A DNA stretch of 64,000 nt, from NCBI GenBank assembly GCA_030427205.1, contig JAUHXC010000004.1, positions 1-64,000 of the forward strand, given 5' to 3'. The notes beneath the pieces were generated by a model that was not told where the DNA came from, did no database searches, and saw nothing but the letters and a program-made list of their open reading frames with translations. The stretch is from a bacterium. GTDB taxonomy: Bacteria > Myxococcota_A > Bradymonadia > UBA7976 > UBA1532. Each line of letters opens with the position of its first letter. The stretch's first letter is position 1. Both the position numbers and the translations under genes were made by a program. This document shows, piece by piece, positions 25,503 through 36,448 of the stretch.

Positions 25503-27508
25503 GGCTGCGCCCCCTCGACCGGCTCGGCTTCCGGCGCGTCCGGATCGGCCTCGGACGCCGCCGGATCGTCCTCGGCCGGCGGGATGCCGAGCGGCCCGAC
25601 CTCGGTGGCCGGCGCGGCGACGCCCGCGGGCACCGCCACCCGCAAGCCCCAGCGGCCGAAGAGGTCGCCGTCGAAGCGGCGCGTCGCGCCCGGGCGCAGA
25701 TACACCGGCAGCATCATCGCCACCAGCAGCGAGCGGCTCAGCGCGGTGCGCAGGGCCGCGGCCATCGACTCGGCCTCGCCCGTCGGGAACACCAGGGGCG
25801 CCCCGCGGGGATCCACCGTGCGCAGGGCGAGCACATCGCCTGGGGCGAGGCGGCCGCCCCGGGCGAGCACCGCGCGCATCAACGCGATCGGGCTCGTCGA
25901 GAAGGCGCCGCCGTCGAAGCCGAGCCGCCGCGCGTGCGGCCCGCGGCCCGGGGCGGCGAGCACCAGGATCGGGCCCGGCCGCAAGAAACCATCCGCCGCG
26001 CGGGCCGTGCGCTGCAGCGGCGCCGCCGAGCCGGGCAGGCTCTCGGCGAGGAAGAGGTACTCGCCCATCGACAGCTCGGCCACCGGCACGAAGCCGCCGA
26101 CCGCGCGGCGCAGCTTCGCCTCGTCGTCGGCGTCGTCCGGCTGCAAGGGCTCGGCGACCACCAGCGCCACGGTGCTGCGCAGCTCGGTCAGCAGGGGCAC
26201 GTCCAGATCGAGGGTCTCCAGCGCGCCCGCCACCACGCCGCGCGCGGCCCACGGCACCCGCTGACGGGCCTCGAAACGGGCCAGATCGGCCCGATCGGGC
26301 AAGAGCGTCGGGCCCCCGGGTCGGCCCAGCGCGCGGGCGTCGCGGCGTTCGAGGCGTCCGCTCTCCGGCTCGACGACCCACCAGTCGACCGTGCCCGCGC
26401 CGCGACTCGCGATCAGCGGCGACAGCAGCTCGTCGAGCGCCAGGTTGCGCAAGCAGGCCGGCCGGGCCGCCCAGGCGTCGCGCGCGGCCCACTGGCGGTC
26501 GATATCGGCCCGGGCGGTGAACAGATCGGCCAGCGCCTCGGCGCGGTGCGGCAGCGGCTGCACCACGACCCCGTGGGCCCCGTCGGCGTGCACCAGACCC
26601 CAGCGCGCGGCGACCTCGGGCCGAGCGTCGGCGGCGGCCGCTTCGGGCTCCTCACCGGCATCCGGCGTCACGCCCGCCAACGCGAGGCAGGCGGCCGTCG
26701 GCGCCGGCCCGCGGAAGCGCACCACCCGCGGCGGATCGTGCCGCCGGGTATGCGGCGCGAGCACGGTGTCGAGGCGTACGGCGTCCAGCGCGCCCGCCGC
26801 GAGCGCCGCCGCCAGCCGGGGCAGCGCGTCGGCCGCCGGGCAGCGCCCGCTCTCGCCGGCGGGCAGCGCGACGATGTCGCCGTCGGTCAGCCGATCGAGC
26901 AGGTCGGGCAACGCCGCGTCGAAGGCCTCGCCGGGCGGGGCGCGCAGGCTCCACAAGACGAGCGGCCGCTCCGCCGCCCGGGCCGCGCGCAGGGTGGCGG
27001 CGTCGGCCGACGGCGGCCGCCAGGCGCGCAGGCTCGGCGGCGAGATCCCGTTGGCGGTGAGCACCGCCTCGACCGTGCGCGCCCCGTCGACGAGCCCCTG
27101 CCGCATCGCCGCCGGATCGTCCCAGTCGGCGGGCAGGCTGCGCGGGGCGAGGGCCAGGCCGTGACCGTCGGTGTCGAGGCGGGCCAGCGTCGCCGCCAGC
27201 GCGGGGCGATCGCGCTCGGCGGCGGCTTCGAGGGCGCCCGGGTCGACCATCATCGTCAGCAGCAGCCCGTGCTCGGCGGCGTTCGCCAGCAGCCGATCGG
27301 TGCAGGGCCCGGGCCCGTCGACGGTCAGCGCGACCCGCCCTCGCTCGCCGACGCTCGGCGCGCCGCGCAGATAGACGTCGTGGAAGACATCGTCGACCAA
27401 CGCCCGCGGCGCCGGGGCAGAGCCACAGCCGACGCCGAGGAGGACAGCGCCGAGGAGGACGACGCCGAAGAGCACAGTGCAGCTGGGGAGTGCGATCGGG
27501 ACCCGCAT
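25499..27508 (-). CDS. Lipoprotein with polysaccharide-deacetylase-like N-terminal domain
   Basis: A 669-residue lipoprotein. ATG 27508 gives a signal peptide with lipobox VLLGVGCGSA. Residues about 55-260 resemble a NodB polysaccharide deacetylase: RVALTVDGPGPCTDRLL corresponds to the first motif, and LLLTMMVDPGALE to the next strand. The metal-binding His-x3-His is not visible (HGLALAP in its place), so the enzyme is probably inactive or altered. The C-terminal half (about 370-600) contains LRPGPILVLAAPGRG, FSTSPIALMRAVLARGG and LAPGDVLALRT. These faintly recall the fumarylacetoacetate-hydrolase fold, but I would not rely on that. The tail is Asp/Glu/Pro-rich. It is the first gene of a coupled operon with the TPR and AgmX-type genes and is divergent from the kinase-SUMF1 gene. 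Confidence 0.65.
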   Translation of the reverse strand: MRVPIALPSCTVLFGVVLLGAVLLGVGCGSAPAPRALVDDVFHDVYLRGAPSVGERGRVALTVDGPGPCTDRLLANAAEHGLLLTMMVDPGALEAAAERDRPALAATLARLDTDGHGLALAPRSLPADWDDPAAMRQGLVDGARTVEAVLTANGISPPSLRAWRPPSADAATLRAARAAERPLVLWSLRAPPGEAFDAALPDLLDRLTDGDIVALPAGESGRCPAADALPRLAAALAAGALDAVRLDTVLAPHTRRHDPPRVVRFRGPAPTAACLALAGVTPDAGEEPEAAAADARPEVAARWGLVHADGAHGVVVQPLPHRAEALADLFTARADIDRQWAARDAWAARPACLRNLALDELLSPLIASRGAGTVDWWVVEPESGRLERRDARALGRPGGPTLLPDRADLARFEARQRVPWAARGVVAGALETLDLDVPLLTELRSTVALVVAEPLQPDDADDEAKLRRAVGGFVPVAELSMGEYLFLAESLPGSAAPLQRTARAADGFLRPGPILVLAAPGRGPHARRLGFDGGAFSTSPIALMRAVLARGGRLAPGDVLALRTVDPRGAPLVFPTGEAESMAAALRTALSRSLLVAMMLPVYLRPGATRRFDGDLFGRWGLRVAVPAGVAAPATEVGPLGIPPAEDDPAASEADPDAPEAEPVEGAQP

Positions 27509-27632
27509 ATGCCGCCACGCTACGGCCCCCTGCGTACCTGCGCAAGGGCCGAGCGTACCCCCCCGCGCGGCGCTCGACCCGGCCGTACCCGCCTGCGGCA
27601 ATGGCGACCGGGATGACCCGGGTTCTTTTCCC

Positions 27633-27660
27633 CCGGCAAAGGCTGGGCTAATGTACCGCC

Positions 27661-27661
<1 letters not shown>
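27633..27661 (+). promoter_or_regulatory. Putative leaderless promoter of the kinase-SUMF1 gene
   Basis: TAATGT at 27650-27655 ends only five bases before ATG 27661, and no Shine-Dalgarno precedes the start. A weak T-rich -35 region (CTTTTCC, about 27626-27632) lies 17-18 bases upstream. The expected transcript would begin at or within a base or two of the ATG. Confidence 0.35.
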
Positions 27662-30210
<2,549 letters not shown>

Positions 30211-30255
30211 GCCCCCAGGCCCGCCCGCCGCGCGCCCCACCGCCGAGGTCCGCCC

Positions 30256-31266
30256 ATGTCACTCGCCGCCCGCGTCACCGTCATCTACCCCCTGCGCGCC
30301 GGCGAGATGACCCTGCGCACCGAAGACGACTGGGGCCGCGCGCTCTACCCCGTCGAGCGCGACGGCAACCGCTTCGAGTTCGAGATCGAGACCACCACCG
30401 AGGTGCTCGCCTTCAAGCCGGTCATCGCCCACGGCGCGCACCTCGACTGGTCCGAGGGCAATAACTACCTGCTCTACCCGGTCGGCGGGCATCACAAGAT
30501 CATCTACCCCTTCTTCACCGGCTCGCCCGACCACGGCCGCATCACCCGCATCCACACCGTCGAGGCCGAAGGCCGCACCTGGCGCATGCGCTTCTACCTG
30601 CCGCCGGGCTACGGCGAGAACCGGCTCAAGCGCTATCCGGTGCTGTACATGCACGACGGCACCAACCTGTTCTTCCCCCACGAAGCCTTCATGGGCCAGC
30701 AATGGCGGGTGGGCGGCACGATGGACCTGCTCAACGGGCTGAGTGTCATCGAACGCATCATCGTCGTCGGGCTGCATGCCAACGATCGCATGCACGACTA
30801 CACCGCGCCCGGCTTTCATGACTATGGCAAGGCCGTCGTCGAACACATCAAGCCCTACGTCGACAGCCAGCTCTCGACGCTGAGCGATCCGGCGGCGAAC
30901 GCGGTGATGGGATCCTCCCTCGGCGGCGTCGTCTCGATGCACCTCGCCTGGCAATACCCCGAGGTCTTCGGCGCCGCCGCCTGCCTGTCGAGCACCTTCG
31001 GCTACCGCGACGACCTCTTCGAGCGGGTGGCGACCGAACCCAAGAAGCCCATCCGGCTCTACCTCGACAGCGGCTGGCCCAAAGACAACTTCGAGCGCAC
31101 CCGCCACATGCGCGACATCCTGCTCCTGCACGGCTTCGACTTCGGCCACGACCTGCTGCACTTCACCTTCCCCCACGCCAAGCACAACGAGCTGCACTGG
31201 GCCGATCGCATCCACCTGCCGTTTCAGTTCCTGTTCGGCAAGCGGGCCGGCGGCCGACCGACCTGA
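30256..31266 (+). CDS. Esterase D/enterochelin-esterase-like alpha/beta hydrolase
   Basis: A 336-residue hydrolase; ATG 30256 lies seven bases after GAGG. Residues 1-100 form a beta-rich N-terminal domain (MTLRTEDDWGRALYPVERDG), as in carbohydrate-binding-like leaders of this family. The alpha/beta core has WRMRFYLPPGYGENR and YPVLYMHDGTNLFF. The nucleophile Ser lies in the elbow GSSLGG (about 218), the acid Asp in LYLDSGWP (about 271) and the His in FPHAKHNELHW (about 312). The triad is complete, so it should be active on some ester. There is no signal peptide, so it is cytoplasmic. The close spacing suggests cotranscription with the upstream kinase-SUMF1 gene. Confidence 0.82.
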   Translation: MSLAARVTVIYPLRAGEMTLRTEDDWGRALYPVERDGNRFEFEIETTTEVLAFKPVIAHGAHLDWSEGNNYLLYPVGGHHKIIYPFFTGSPDHGRITRIHTVEAEGRTWRMRFYLPPGYGENRLKRYPVLYMHDGTNLFFPHEAFMGQQWRVGGTMDLLNGLSVIERIIVVGLHANDRMHDYTAPGFHDYGKAVVEHIKPYVDSQLSTLSDPAANAVMGSSLGGVVSMHLAWQYPEVFGAAACLSSTFGYRDDLFERVATEPKKPIRLYLDSGWPKDNFERTRHMRDILLLHGFDFGHDLLHFTFPHAKHNELHWADRIHLPFQFLFGKRAGGRPT

Positions 31267-31304
31267 GCCGGCACCCGAGCCGGCCCCGCCATTCGAAATA
31301 CGAA

Positions 31305-31333
31305 CGCCACCCGGGCCATGGGCGCGGGTGGCG
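31305..31333 (-). terminator. Terminator of lipoprotein gene copy 1
   Basis: A perfect 9-bp stem, CGCCACCCG (31305-31313) with CGGGTGGCG (31325-31333), and an 11-base loop. On the reverse strand it is followed by TTCGTATTTCGAATGG, which is T-rich for this genome. The same hairpin with a different loop recurs after copy 2. Confidence 0.7.
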
Positions 31334-31354
31334 TCGCTCGAGCGGGGCCGGGCG

Positions 31355-32458
31355 CTACTCGCAGGCGGGGTAGACCGCGCTCGGGTCGAACTCACCGCCG
31401 GGGCAGGTGGTCTCCAGGTCGTCGACATAGCGCGGGCTGCAGAAGAAGGCCGCCGGCTCCATCCAGCCGCACCCCGGGGCGCGGTCGATCTCGCGGGCGC
31501 CGGGCAGCAGCTGCAGCTCGCCCGCGTCGTCGATGCAGCGGGCCTCGGTATCCCAGTTGACGTACCAGTGCGAGGCGATGCTGTCCCGCGAGGCGCGGGG
31601 CACGCCGCGCTCGGCGTGCCAGTCCTCGAAGGTCATCAGCGCGCCCTCGGCGTGCAGCAGGTCGTAGGCGGTCACCTCGAAGTCGTACTGCCCGCGCACG
31701 CTGGCGGCGACCCGCACGCACTCGGTGACGGCGCCGTCCTCGAAGGTGCGCGAGACCGGCTCGGGGCCGGCGCTCCAGCCGCGACCGGTATTGGCCCACT
31801 CGATGCGCATGGGATCACCGTCCGGGTCGCGGAAGGTGGCGCAGAGGGTCAGGTACTCGCACTCGAAGAGGAACTTGTCGGGGCCGTAGGTCAGGTCGAC
31901 GAGCTCGGGCGGGTGGTTGAGGGTCAGGATGACATCCAGGCCGCCGACCTGCGGGCCGCCGCACTGGCTGATGAGCAGGATCTCGGTGGTGACGCCGTCG
32001 AGGACCTCGACCGCCGGCTGGACCGCGGGGGCGCAGGCCTCCGAGGCGTTGCCCTCGGCGTCGATGGGCGTGGCGACGACGTCGTAGCAGCCGGCGGGCA
32101 GAACCAGATACTGGTCGGCCATGATGTGGCTCGAGCCGGCGTCGAGCGGGCGGTTCTCGAAACCGGGGATCATGCCCGGCAGGCGCACGTCGGAGAGGTC
32201 GGTGACGGCCTCTTTGATGTCGCCGGCGAGGGTCTCGCCGGTGGCGCAGTCGACGGGGGCGGCGCGGTAATGCACGCCGACGACGCCGGTGTCGGCGTTC
32301 ATGTCGGTGCGCAGGGCGAGGGCGCCGCTGCCGACGGCGGGCCCGCCGTCGGGGCCGGGCTTCTCGATGTCGGCGTCGGTGCCGCAGCCGGCGGCGGCGG
32401 CGGCGGCGATGGTGAGGGCGCAGAGCGAGCGGCTGCAGACGGTGCTGTAGAACGACAT
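31355..32458 (-). CDS. Cysteine-containing lipoprotein, copy 1 of a tandem pair
   Basis: A 367-residue lipoprotein; ATG 32458 has GGAG eight bases upstream. The leader MSFYSTVCSRSLCALTIAA ends in AAAGCGTDAD, giving a lipidated Cys. The mature part has several cysteines, probably disulfide-bonded in the periplasm or at the cell surface. A first domain (about 45-180) contains VVGVHYRAAPVDCATGE and QYLVLPAGCYDVVATPID, in the style of a carboxypeptidase-regulatory/Ig-like fold. A second region (about 195-270) has ATFRDPDGDPMRIEW, which looks like a PKD/cadherin-type DPDGD element. The C-terminus has WHAERG and CGWMEPAAFFCSP. I do not recognise the family. The neighbouring gene at 32713 is its paralogue. 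Confidence 0.75.
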   Translation of the reverse strand: MSFYSTVCSRSLCALTIAAAAAAGCGTDADIEKPGPDGGPAVGSGALALRTDMNADTGVVGVHYRAAPVDCATGETLAGDIKEAVTDLSDVRLPGMIPGFENRPLDAGSSHIMADQYLVLPAGCYDVVATPIDAEGNASEACAPAVQPAVEVLDGVTTEILLISQCGGPQVGGLDVILTLNHPPELVDLTYGPDKFLFECEYLTLCATFRDPDGDPMRIEWANTGRGWSAGPEPVSRTFEDGAVTECVRVAASVRGQYDFEVTAYDLLHAEGALMTFEDWHAERGVPRASRDSIASHWYVNWDTEARCIDDAGELQLLPGAREIDRAPGCGWMEPAAFFCSPRYVDDLETTCPGGEFDPSAVYPACE

Positions 32459-32475
32459 TGTAGGACTCCGATGAC

Positions 32476-32515
32476 TGGCAATGAATGCCATGTGTGATGA
32501 CTGTTCGATGACAGT
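32476..32515 (-). promoter_or_regulatory. Paired inverted repeats upstream of lipoprotein copy 1
   Basis: TGGCA-ATGAA-TGCCA (32476-32490) lies 18-32 bases before the start, and ACTGT-N6-ACAGT (32500-32515) lies further upstream. Both are preserved in copy 2, where the spacer of the first repeat is GTGAG: the spacer changed but the arms did not. This suggests protein-binding operators or an mRNA hairpin. Confidence 0.45.
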
Positions 32516-32662
32516 GCGGTTGATGTCTTCCGCCGAGGCGGTGTGTCTCCGTGAACTGCTATTGACTAGGCATCGAGCGGCGCTCTTTTTTCGCGCTGCG
32601 CATTTCATCGGAATTTCACGTCCGCGGTCCGGCAGCTCGGGCACGCCCCTTCGAACGACGAA

Positions 32663-32692
32663 CGCCACCCGGGCCGGATGGCGCGGGTGGCG
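32663..32692 (-). terminator. Terminator of lipoprotein gene copy 2
   Basis: The same 9-bp stem as at 31305 (CGCCACCCG with CGGGTGGCG), a 12-base loop, and TTCGTCGTTCGAAGG following on the reverse strand. Confidence 0.7.
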
Positions 32693-32712
32693 TCGCTCGA
32701 GAGCGGTGACTG

Positions 32713-33900
32713 TCAGCGGGCGTCGGGCAGCCCGGCGTCGGCGCGGGCGCCGGCCCCGGCGTCGGCGTCTTCGTCGGCCTCGTCACCGGCCTCGTCACCG
32801 GCCTCGCAGGCGGGGTAGACCGCGGCGGGGTCGAACTCGCCGCCGGGGCAGGTGGTCTCCAGGTCGTCGACGTAGCGCGGGTTGCAGAAGAACTGCGCCG
32901 GGCGGACCCAGCCGCAGCCGGGGGCGCGGTCGATCTCGCGGGCGCCGGGCAGCAGCTGCAGCTCACCGGCCTCGTCGATGCAGCGGGCCTCGGTGTCCCA
33001 GTTGACGTACCAGTGCGAGGCGATGCTGTCCCGCGAGGCGCGGGGCACGCCGCGCTCGGCGTGCCAGTCCTCGAAGGTCATCAGCGCGCCGTCGGCGTGC
33101 AGCAGGTCGTAGGCGGTCACCTCGAAGTCGTAGCGGCCGTTGGCGCTGCCGGCGACCCGCACGCACTCGGTGACGGTGCCATCGGCGAAGGTGCGCGAGA
33201 CCGGCTCGGGGCCCGCCGCCCAGTTGTGACCGTTATTGGTCCACTCGATGCGCATCGGGTCGCCGTCGGGGTCGTGGAAGGTCGCGCACAGGGTCAGGTA
33301 CTCGCACTCGAAGAGGAACTTGTCCGGGTCGTAGGTCAGGTCGACGAGCTCGGGCGGGTGGTTGAGGGTCAGGATGACATCCAGGCCGCCGACCTGCGGG
33401 CCGCCGCACTGGCTGATGAGCAGGATCTCGGTGGTGACGCCGTCGAGGACCTCGACCGCCGGCTGGACCGCGGGAGCGCAGGCCTCCGAGGCGTTGCCCT
33501 CGGCGTCGATGGGCGTGGCGACGACGTCGTAGCAGCCGGCGGGCAGCACGAGGTACTGGTCGGCCATGATGTGGCTCGAGCCGGCGTCGAGCGGACGGTT
33601 CTCGAAGCCGGGGATCATGCCCGGCAGGCGCACGTCGGAGAGGTCGGTGACGGCCTCTTTGATGTCGCCGGCGAGGGTCTCGCCGGTGGCGCAGTCGACG
33701 GGGGCGGCGCGGTAGTGCACGCCGACGACGCCGGTGTCGGCGTTCATGTCGGTGCGCAGGGCGAGGGCGCCGCTGCCGACGGCGGGCTCGCCGCCGGCGC
33801 CGGGCTTCTCGACATCGGCGTCGGTGCCGCAGCCGGCGGCGGCGGCGGCGATGGTCAGGGCGCAGAGCGAGCGGCTGCAGATGGTGCTGTAGAACGACAT
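32713..33900 (-). CDS. Cysteine-containing lipoprotein, copy 2 of a tandem pair
   Basis: A 395-residue paralogue of the 31355 gene; ATG 33900. The leader and lipobox (AAAAAGCGTDAD) and nearly all of the first ~250 residues are the same as copy 1. Differences cluster in the loop before the second cysteine pair (WTNNGHNWAAG versus WANTGRGWSAG) and at CGWVRPAQFFCNP. After the shared YPACE the protein continues with a 29-residue Asp/Glu/Ala tail (DEAGDEADEDADAGAG), possibly a linker. The longer upstream open frame is unlikely: it lacks a start context, and the two copies agree on this ATG. The homologous upstream region implies the same regulation. No function is assigned. Confidence 0.75.
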   Translation of the reverse strand: MSFYSTICSRSLCALTIAAAAAGCGTDADVEKPGAGGEPAVGSGALALRTDMNADTGVVGVHYRAAPVDCATGETLAGDIKEAVTDLSDVRLPGMIPGFENRPLDAGSSHIMADQYLVLPAGCYDVVATPIDAEGNASEACAPAVQPAVEVLDGVTTEILLISQCGGPQVGGLDVILTLNHPPELVDLTYDPDKFLFECEYLTLCATFHDPDGDPMRIEWTNNGHNWAAGPEPVSRTFADGTVTECVRVAGSANGRYDFEVTAYDLLHADGALMTFEDWHAERGVPRASRDSIASHWYVNWDTEARCIDEAGELQLLPGAREIDRAPGCGWVRPAQFFCNPRYVDDLETTCPGGEFDPAAVYPACEAGDEAGDEADEDADAGAGARADAGLPDAR

Positions 33901-33917
33901 GGTATGGCTCCGATGAC

Positions 33918-33957
33918 TGGCAGTGAGTGCCATGTGTGATGACTGTTCGATGACAGT
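33918..33957 (-). promoter_or_regulatory. Paired inverted repeats upstream of lipoprotein copy 2
   Basis: TGGCA-GTGAG-TGCCA (33918-33932) and ACTGT-N6-ACAGT (33942-33957), at the same distance from the start codon as in copy 1. About 100 bases upstream of both genes are nearly identical. Confidence 0.45.
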
Positions 33958-34104
33958 GTGATTGATGTCTTCCGCCGAAGCGGTGTGTTTCCGTGAACTG
34001 CCAATGACTAGGAGGCCCCCGCCGGTTTTCTTTTTCGCCGGCCACATTTCTTTTGGATTTCGCGGCCGGTACAGTCCGCCACCCGACGTCGTGAGAGGCC
34101 CGCC

Positions 34105-35232
34105 ATGCCCTTCGGGGTCTACGTCCACTACCCATACTGCGCGCGGCACTGCCCCTACTGCGACTTCACCGTGGCGGTGACCCGCGAGATCCCTCACAAG
34201 GCCTATCGCGACGCCGTGCTGGCCGAGCTGGCGGCGCGGGCCGGGTCGTTCGCCGGGCGCCCGCCGGCGATCAGCCTCTACTTCGGCGGCGGCACCCCCG
34301 GCTTGTGGCCCGCCGAGAACATCGCCGCGATCATCGAGGCCGTCGACGGGCGCCTGGGCCTCGCGCCGGGCGCCGAGATCACCGTCGAGTGCAACCCGGA
34401 AGACGTCACCGCCGCGACCGCCCCCGCGCTGCGCGCCGCCGGCGTCAACCGGATCAGCCTCGGCGTGCAGAGCTTCGACGACGCGCTTCTCGGCCGGCTG
34501 GGCCGCAAACACACCGGCGACGGCGCCCGGCGGGCGGTCGCTCGGCTGCGCGCCGGCGGCCTCGAGGACATCAACATCGACCTGATGCACGGCGAGCGCC
34601 GCCAGCCGCTCGCCGCGGTGCTCGCCGACGTGCACGCCGCCGTCGAGCTGGCGCCGACCCATGTCTCGACTTATCAGCTCACCATCGAAGAGAAGACCGC
34701 TTTTGGCGCCCGCGCCCGGCGCGGCGAGCGGCTGCTGGTCGAAGACGACGTGCTGACGGCGATGTACGGCGCCGTGCGCGCGGCCCTGAGCGACGGCGGC
34801 ATCGAGCCCTACGAGGTGAGCAACGCCGCCCGGCCGGGGCACGAGGCGCGGCACAACTCGCTCTACTGGACCGACGGCGAATACCTCGCGCTGGGCGCCG
34901 GGGCCCATGGCTACATGCACCGCGGCGACGGCGCCGAGCGCTGGGAGAACCTGCGCCACGCCGGGCGCTACATGCAGGCCGCGCTGGCCGGCCGGCCGGG
35001 CGAGACCTTCCGCGACCTGCTCGACGCCGCCGAGCGCCTCGAAGACCGGGTGCTGTGCGGCCTGCGACTCGACCGTGGTATCGCCGTCGACCCGGCGCTC
35101 GAGGCCCGCTTCGGCGACCGGGCGCGGCGCCTCGCCGAGCAGGGCCTGCTCGGCGGCCTGCCCCGACGCTGGCGCGCCACCGCCCGCGGGCGGGCGATCC
35201 TCGATCGGGTGATCGTCGATCTGGTCAGCTGA
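34105..35232 (+). CDS. hemW: Radical SAM heme chaperone HemW
   Basis: A 375-residue protein; ATG 34105 follows GAGAGG by seven bases. The radical SAM cluster motif is at the extreme N-terminus: Cys12, Cys16 and Cys19 in YCARHCPYCDF, binding a 4Fe-4S cluster and S-adenosylmethionine. Next come FGGGTPGLWP (GGGTP motif, about 56), ECNPEDVT and RISLGVQSFDD. HemW was long annotated as oxygen-independent coproporphyrinogen oxidase, but it carries heme to target proteins and lacks the oxidase-specific fourth cysteine spacing. The position immediately before hrcA-grpE-dnaK-dnaJ is a common arrangement in bacteria and supports the call. Confidence 0.9.
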   Translation: MPFGVYVHYPYCARHCPYCDFTVAVTREIPHKAYRDAVLAELAARAGSFAGRPPAISLYFGGGTPGLWPAENIAAIIEAVDGRLGLAPGAEITVECNPEDVTAATAPALRAAGVNRISLGVQSFDDALLGRLGRKHTGDGARRAVARLRAGGLEDINIDLMHGERRQPLAAVLADVHAAVELAPTHVSTYQLTIEEKTAFGARARRGERLLVEDDVLTAMYGAVRAALSDGGIEPYEVSNAARPGHEARHNSLYWTDGEYLALGAGAHGYMHRGDGAERWENLRHAGRYMQAALAGRPGETFRDLLDAAERLEDRVLCGLRLDRGIAVDPALEARFGDRARRLAEQGLLGGLPRRWRATARGRAILDRVIVDLVS

Positions 35233-35298
35233 GCCGGCGCCCGGGCCGTCGCCGGCTGCTCCTGACCAAATACTCGGAATGCAATACCTTTTCGTCGC

Positions 35299-35336
35299 TT
35301 GACCCCGCCGCTGCGCCGCCGATAGAATCCGGCCTC
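35299..35336 (+). promoter_or_regulatory. Strong sigma-70 promoter of hrcA, predicted leaderless
   Basis: TTGACC (35299-35304), 18-base spacer, TAGAAT (35323-35328). The expected transcription start at about 35335-35337 coincides with the hrcA GTG at 35337. There is no Shine-Dalgarno before that GTG and no CIRCE element. Confidence 0.6.
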
Positions 35337-36395
35337 GTGACCGTCCGCGATACACCACGCCGCGCCCGCCCGTCGGGCCTCAGCATACGCGCCGCCCGGG
35401 TGCTCCGCGGGGTGGTCACCGGCTACCTGCGCACCGGGCAGGCGGTGGCCAGCGACGTCGTGCAGCGGCACGGGCGGCTGCAGGTCAGCACCGCGACGGT
35501 GCGGGTCGTGATGGGCGAGCTGACCGCCGCCGGCCTGCTCGCCCAGCCCCACGCCTCCGCCGGCCGCGTGCCCACCGAGTCGGGCCTGCGGGTCTATGTC
35601 GACCACCTGCTGCGCACCCGCGGACCCTCGGTCTCCGACCGCAGCGCGCTCGCCGCCACCCTCAAGGCCGCCGGCAGCCGCCCCCAGGCGGTCTTGCGGG
35701 CCGCCTCGCGCCACCTGGCCGGCGCCTGCACCATGCCCGCCGTCGGCCGCACGCCGCGCCGGGCCGACGCCATCGTCGAGCGCATCGAGCTGCTGCCGCT
35801 CGGCGCGCGGCGGGTGCTGGCCGTCTGCGTCTTCGAGAGCGGCGAGGTCGCCGATCGGGTCGTCGACCTCGACGAGCCGGCGCAGCCCGAGGTGCTGACC
35901 CGCGCCCGCAACCTCTTCGCCGAGCGCTGGAGCGGGCGCCCGCTGACCGCCATCCGCGCCGCCTTGCGCGCGCAGCTCGATCAGGCCGAGCAGGCCGACC
36001 CCGAGCGGCGGCTGCTCGACCTGGGCGAGCGGGCGCTGCCCGAGGTCGAGACCCCCGACGAGGCGGTGCTCGTCGAAGGCCGCACCCACCTGCTGGCCAC
36101 CGTCGACGACGAGCGGCTGCGGGCCCTCGGCGCCCTCGAAGACAAGCGCCTGCTGCTGCAACTGCTCGACGGGCTCGCCGCCGACGGACCGCGGGTCATC
36201 TTCGGCGGCGAGACCGGGCGCCCGGCGCTCGAGGCCTGCACCATCGTCTGCGCGCCCTATGGCGACGGGCAGCGACCGCGGGGGGCGGTTGCCATCGTCG
36301 GGCCGGTGCGTATGAACTACTCGCGCATCATCCCGTGGGTCGGGTATACCGCCGACGCGATCAGCGGTATCCTCCACGCGGGTCGTGCCGCCTGA
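35337..36395 (+). CDS. hrcA: Heat-inducible transcription repressor HrcA
   Basis: A 352-residue protein of typical HrcA length. GTG 35337 is chosen because the promoter TTGACC-N18-TAGAAT lies right before it. The N-terminal winged helix is recognisable: AARVLRGVVTGYLRTGQAVAS, STATVRVVMGELTAAGLLAQP and SAGRVPTESGLRVYVD. The middle GAF-like domain and the end match HrcA: IVERIELLPLG, VIFGGET, PRGAVAIVGPVRMNYSRIIPW. HrcA normally represses chaperone operons by binding CIRCE (TTAGCACTC-N9-GAGTGCTAA), with GroEL as corepressor. I see no CIRCE in the window, so its target lies elsewhere (for example groESL) or the operator has diverged. The grpE gene follows. Confidence 0.88.
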   Translation: MTVRDTPRRARPSGLSIRAARVLRGVVTGYLRTGQAVASDVVQRHGRLQVSTATVRVVMGELTAAGLLAQPHASAGRVPTESGLRVYVDHLLRTRGPSVSDRSALAATLKAAGSRPQAVLRAASRHLAGACTMPAVGRTPRRADAIVERIELLPLGARRVLAVCVFESGEVADRVVDLDEPAQPEVLTRARNLFAERWSGRPLTAIRAALRAQLDQAEQADPERRLLDLGERALPEVETPDEAVLVEGRTHLLATVDDERLRALGALEDKRLLLQLLDGLAADGPRVIFGGETGRPALEACTIVCAPYGDGQRPRGAVAIVGPVRMNYSRIIPWVGYTADAISGILHAGRAA

Positions 36396-36448
36396 CTGTT
36401 CCGAGACGCGCAGACGCACCCATCATCGAGACCCATCGAGGGAGAAAA

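Larger units (their letters stand above)
31290..34010. repeat. Tandem duplication of a lipoprotein gene unit (~1.36 kb each)
   Basis: Unit 1 (about 31290-32580) and unit 2 (about 32645-34010) contain a reverse-strand lipoprotein gene, ~100 bases of near-identical upstream DNA and a near-identical terminator hairpin. The protein copies are almost identical for the first ~250 residues. They differ mainly near the C-terminus, where unit 2 has an added Asp/Ala-rich tail. Confidence 0.9.

Noticed and set aside
33901-33945. Possible sigma-54 promoter TGGCAC-TCAC-TGCC before lipoprotein copy 2
   Set aside because: The GG-GC distance is two bases too short for sigma-54. The sequence is better explained as an inverted repeat.
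34105-35232. Calling this gene a coproporphyrinogen III oxidase (HemN)
   Set aside because: The length, the CxxxCxxC context and the position before hrcA fit HemW, not HemN.
33901-35358. Upstream extension of lipoprotein copy 2 to an 881-codon frame overlapping hemW
   Set aside because: The extension has no start context, covers hemW on the other strand, and the two copies share the start at 33900 with signal peptide and lipobox.
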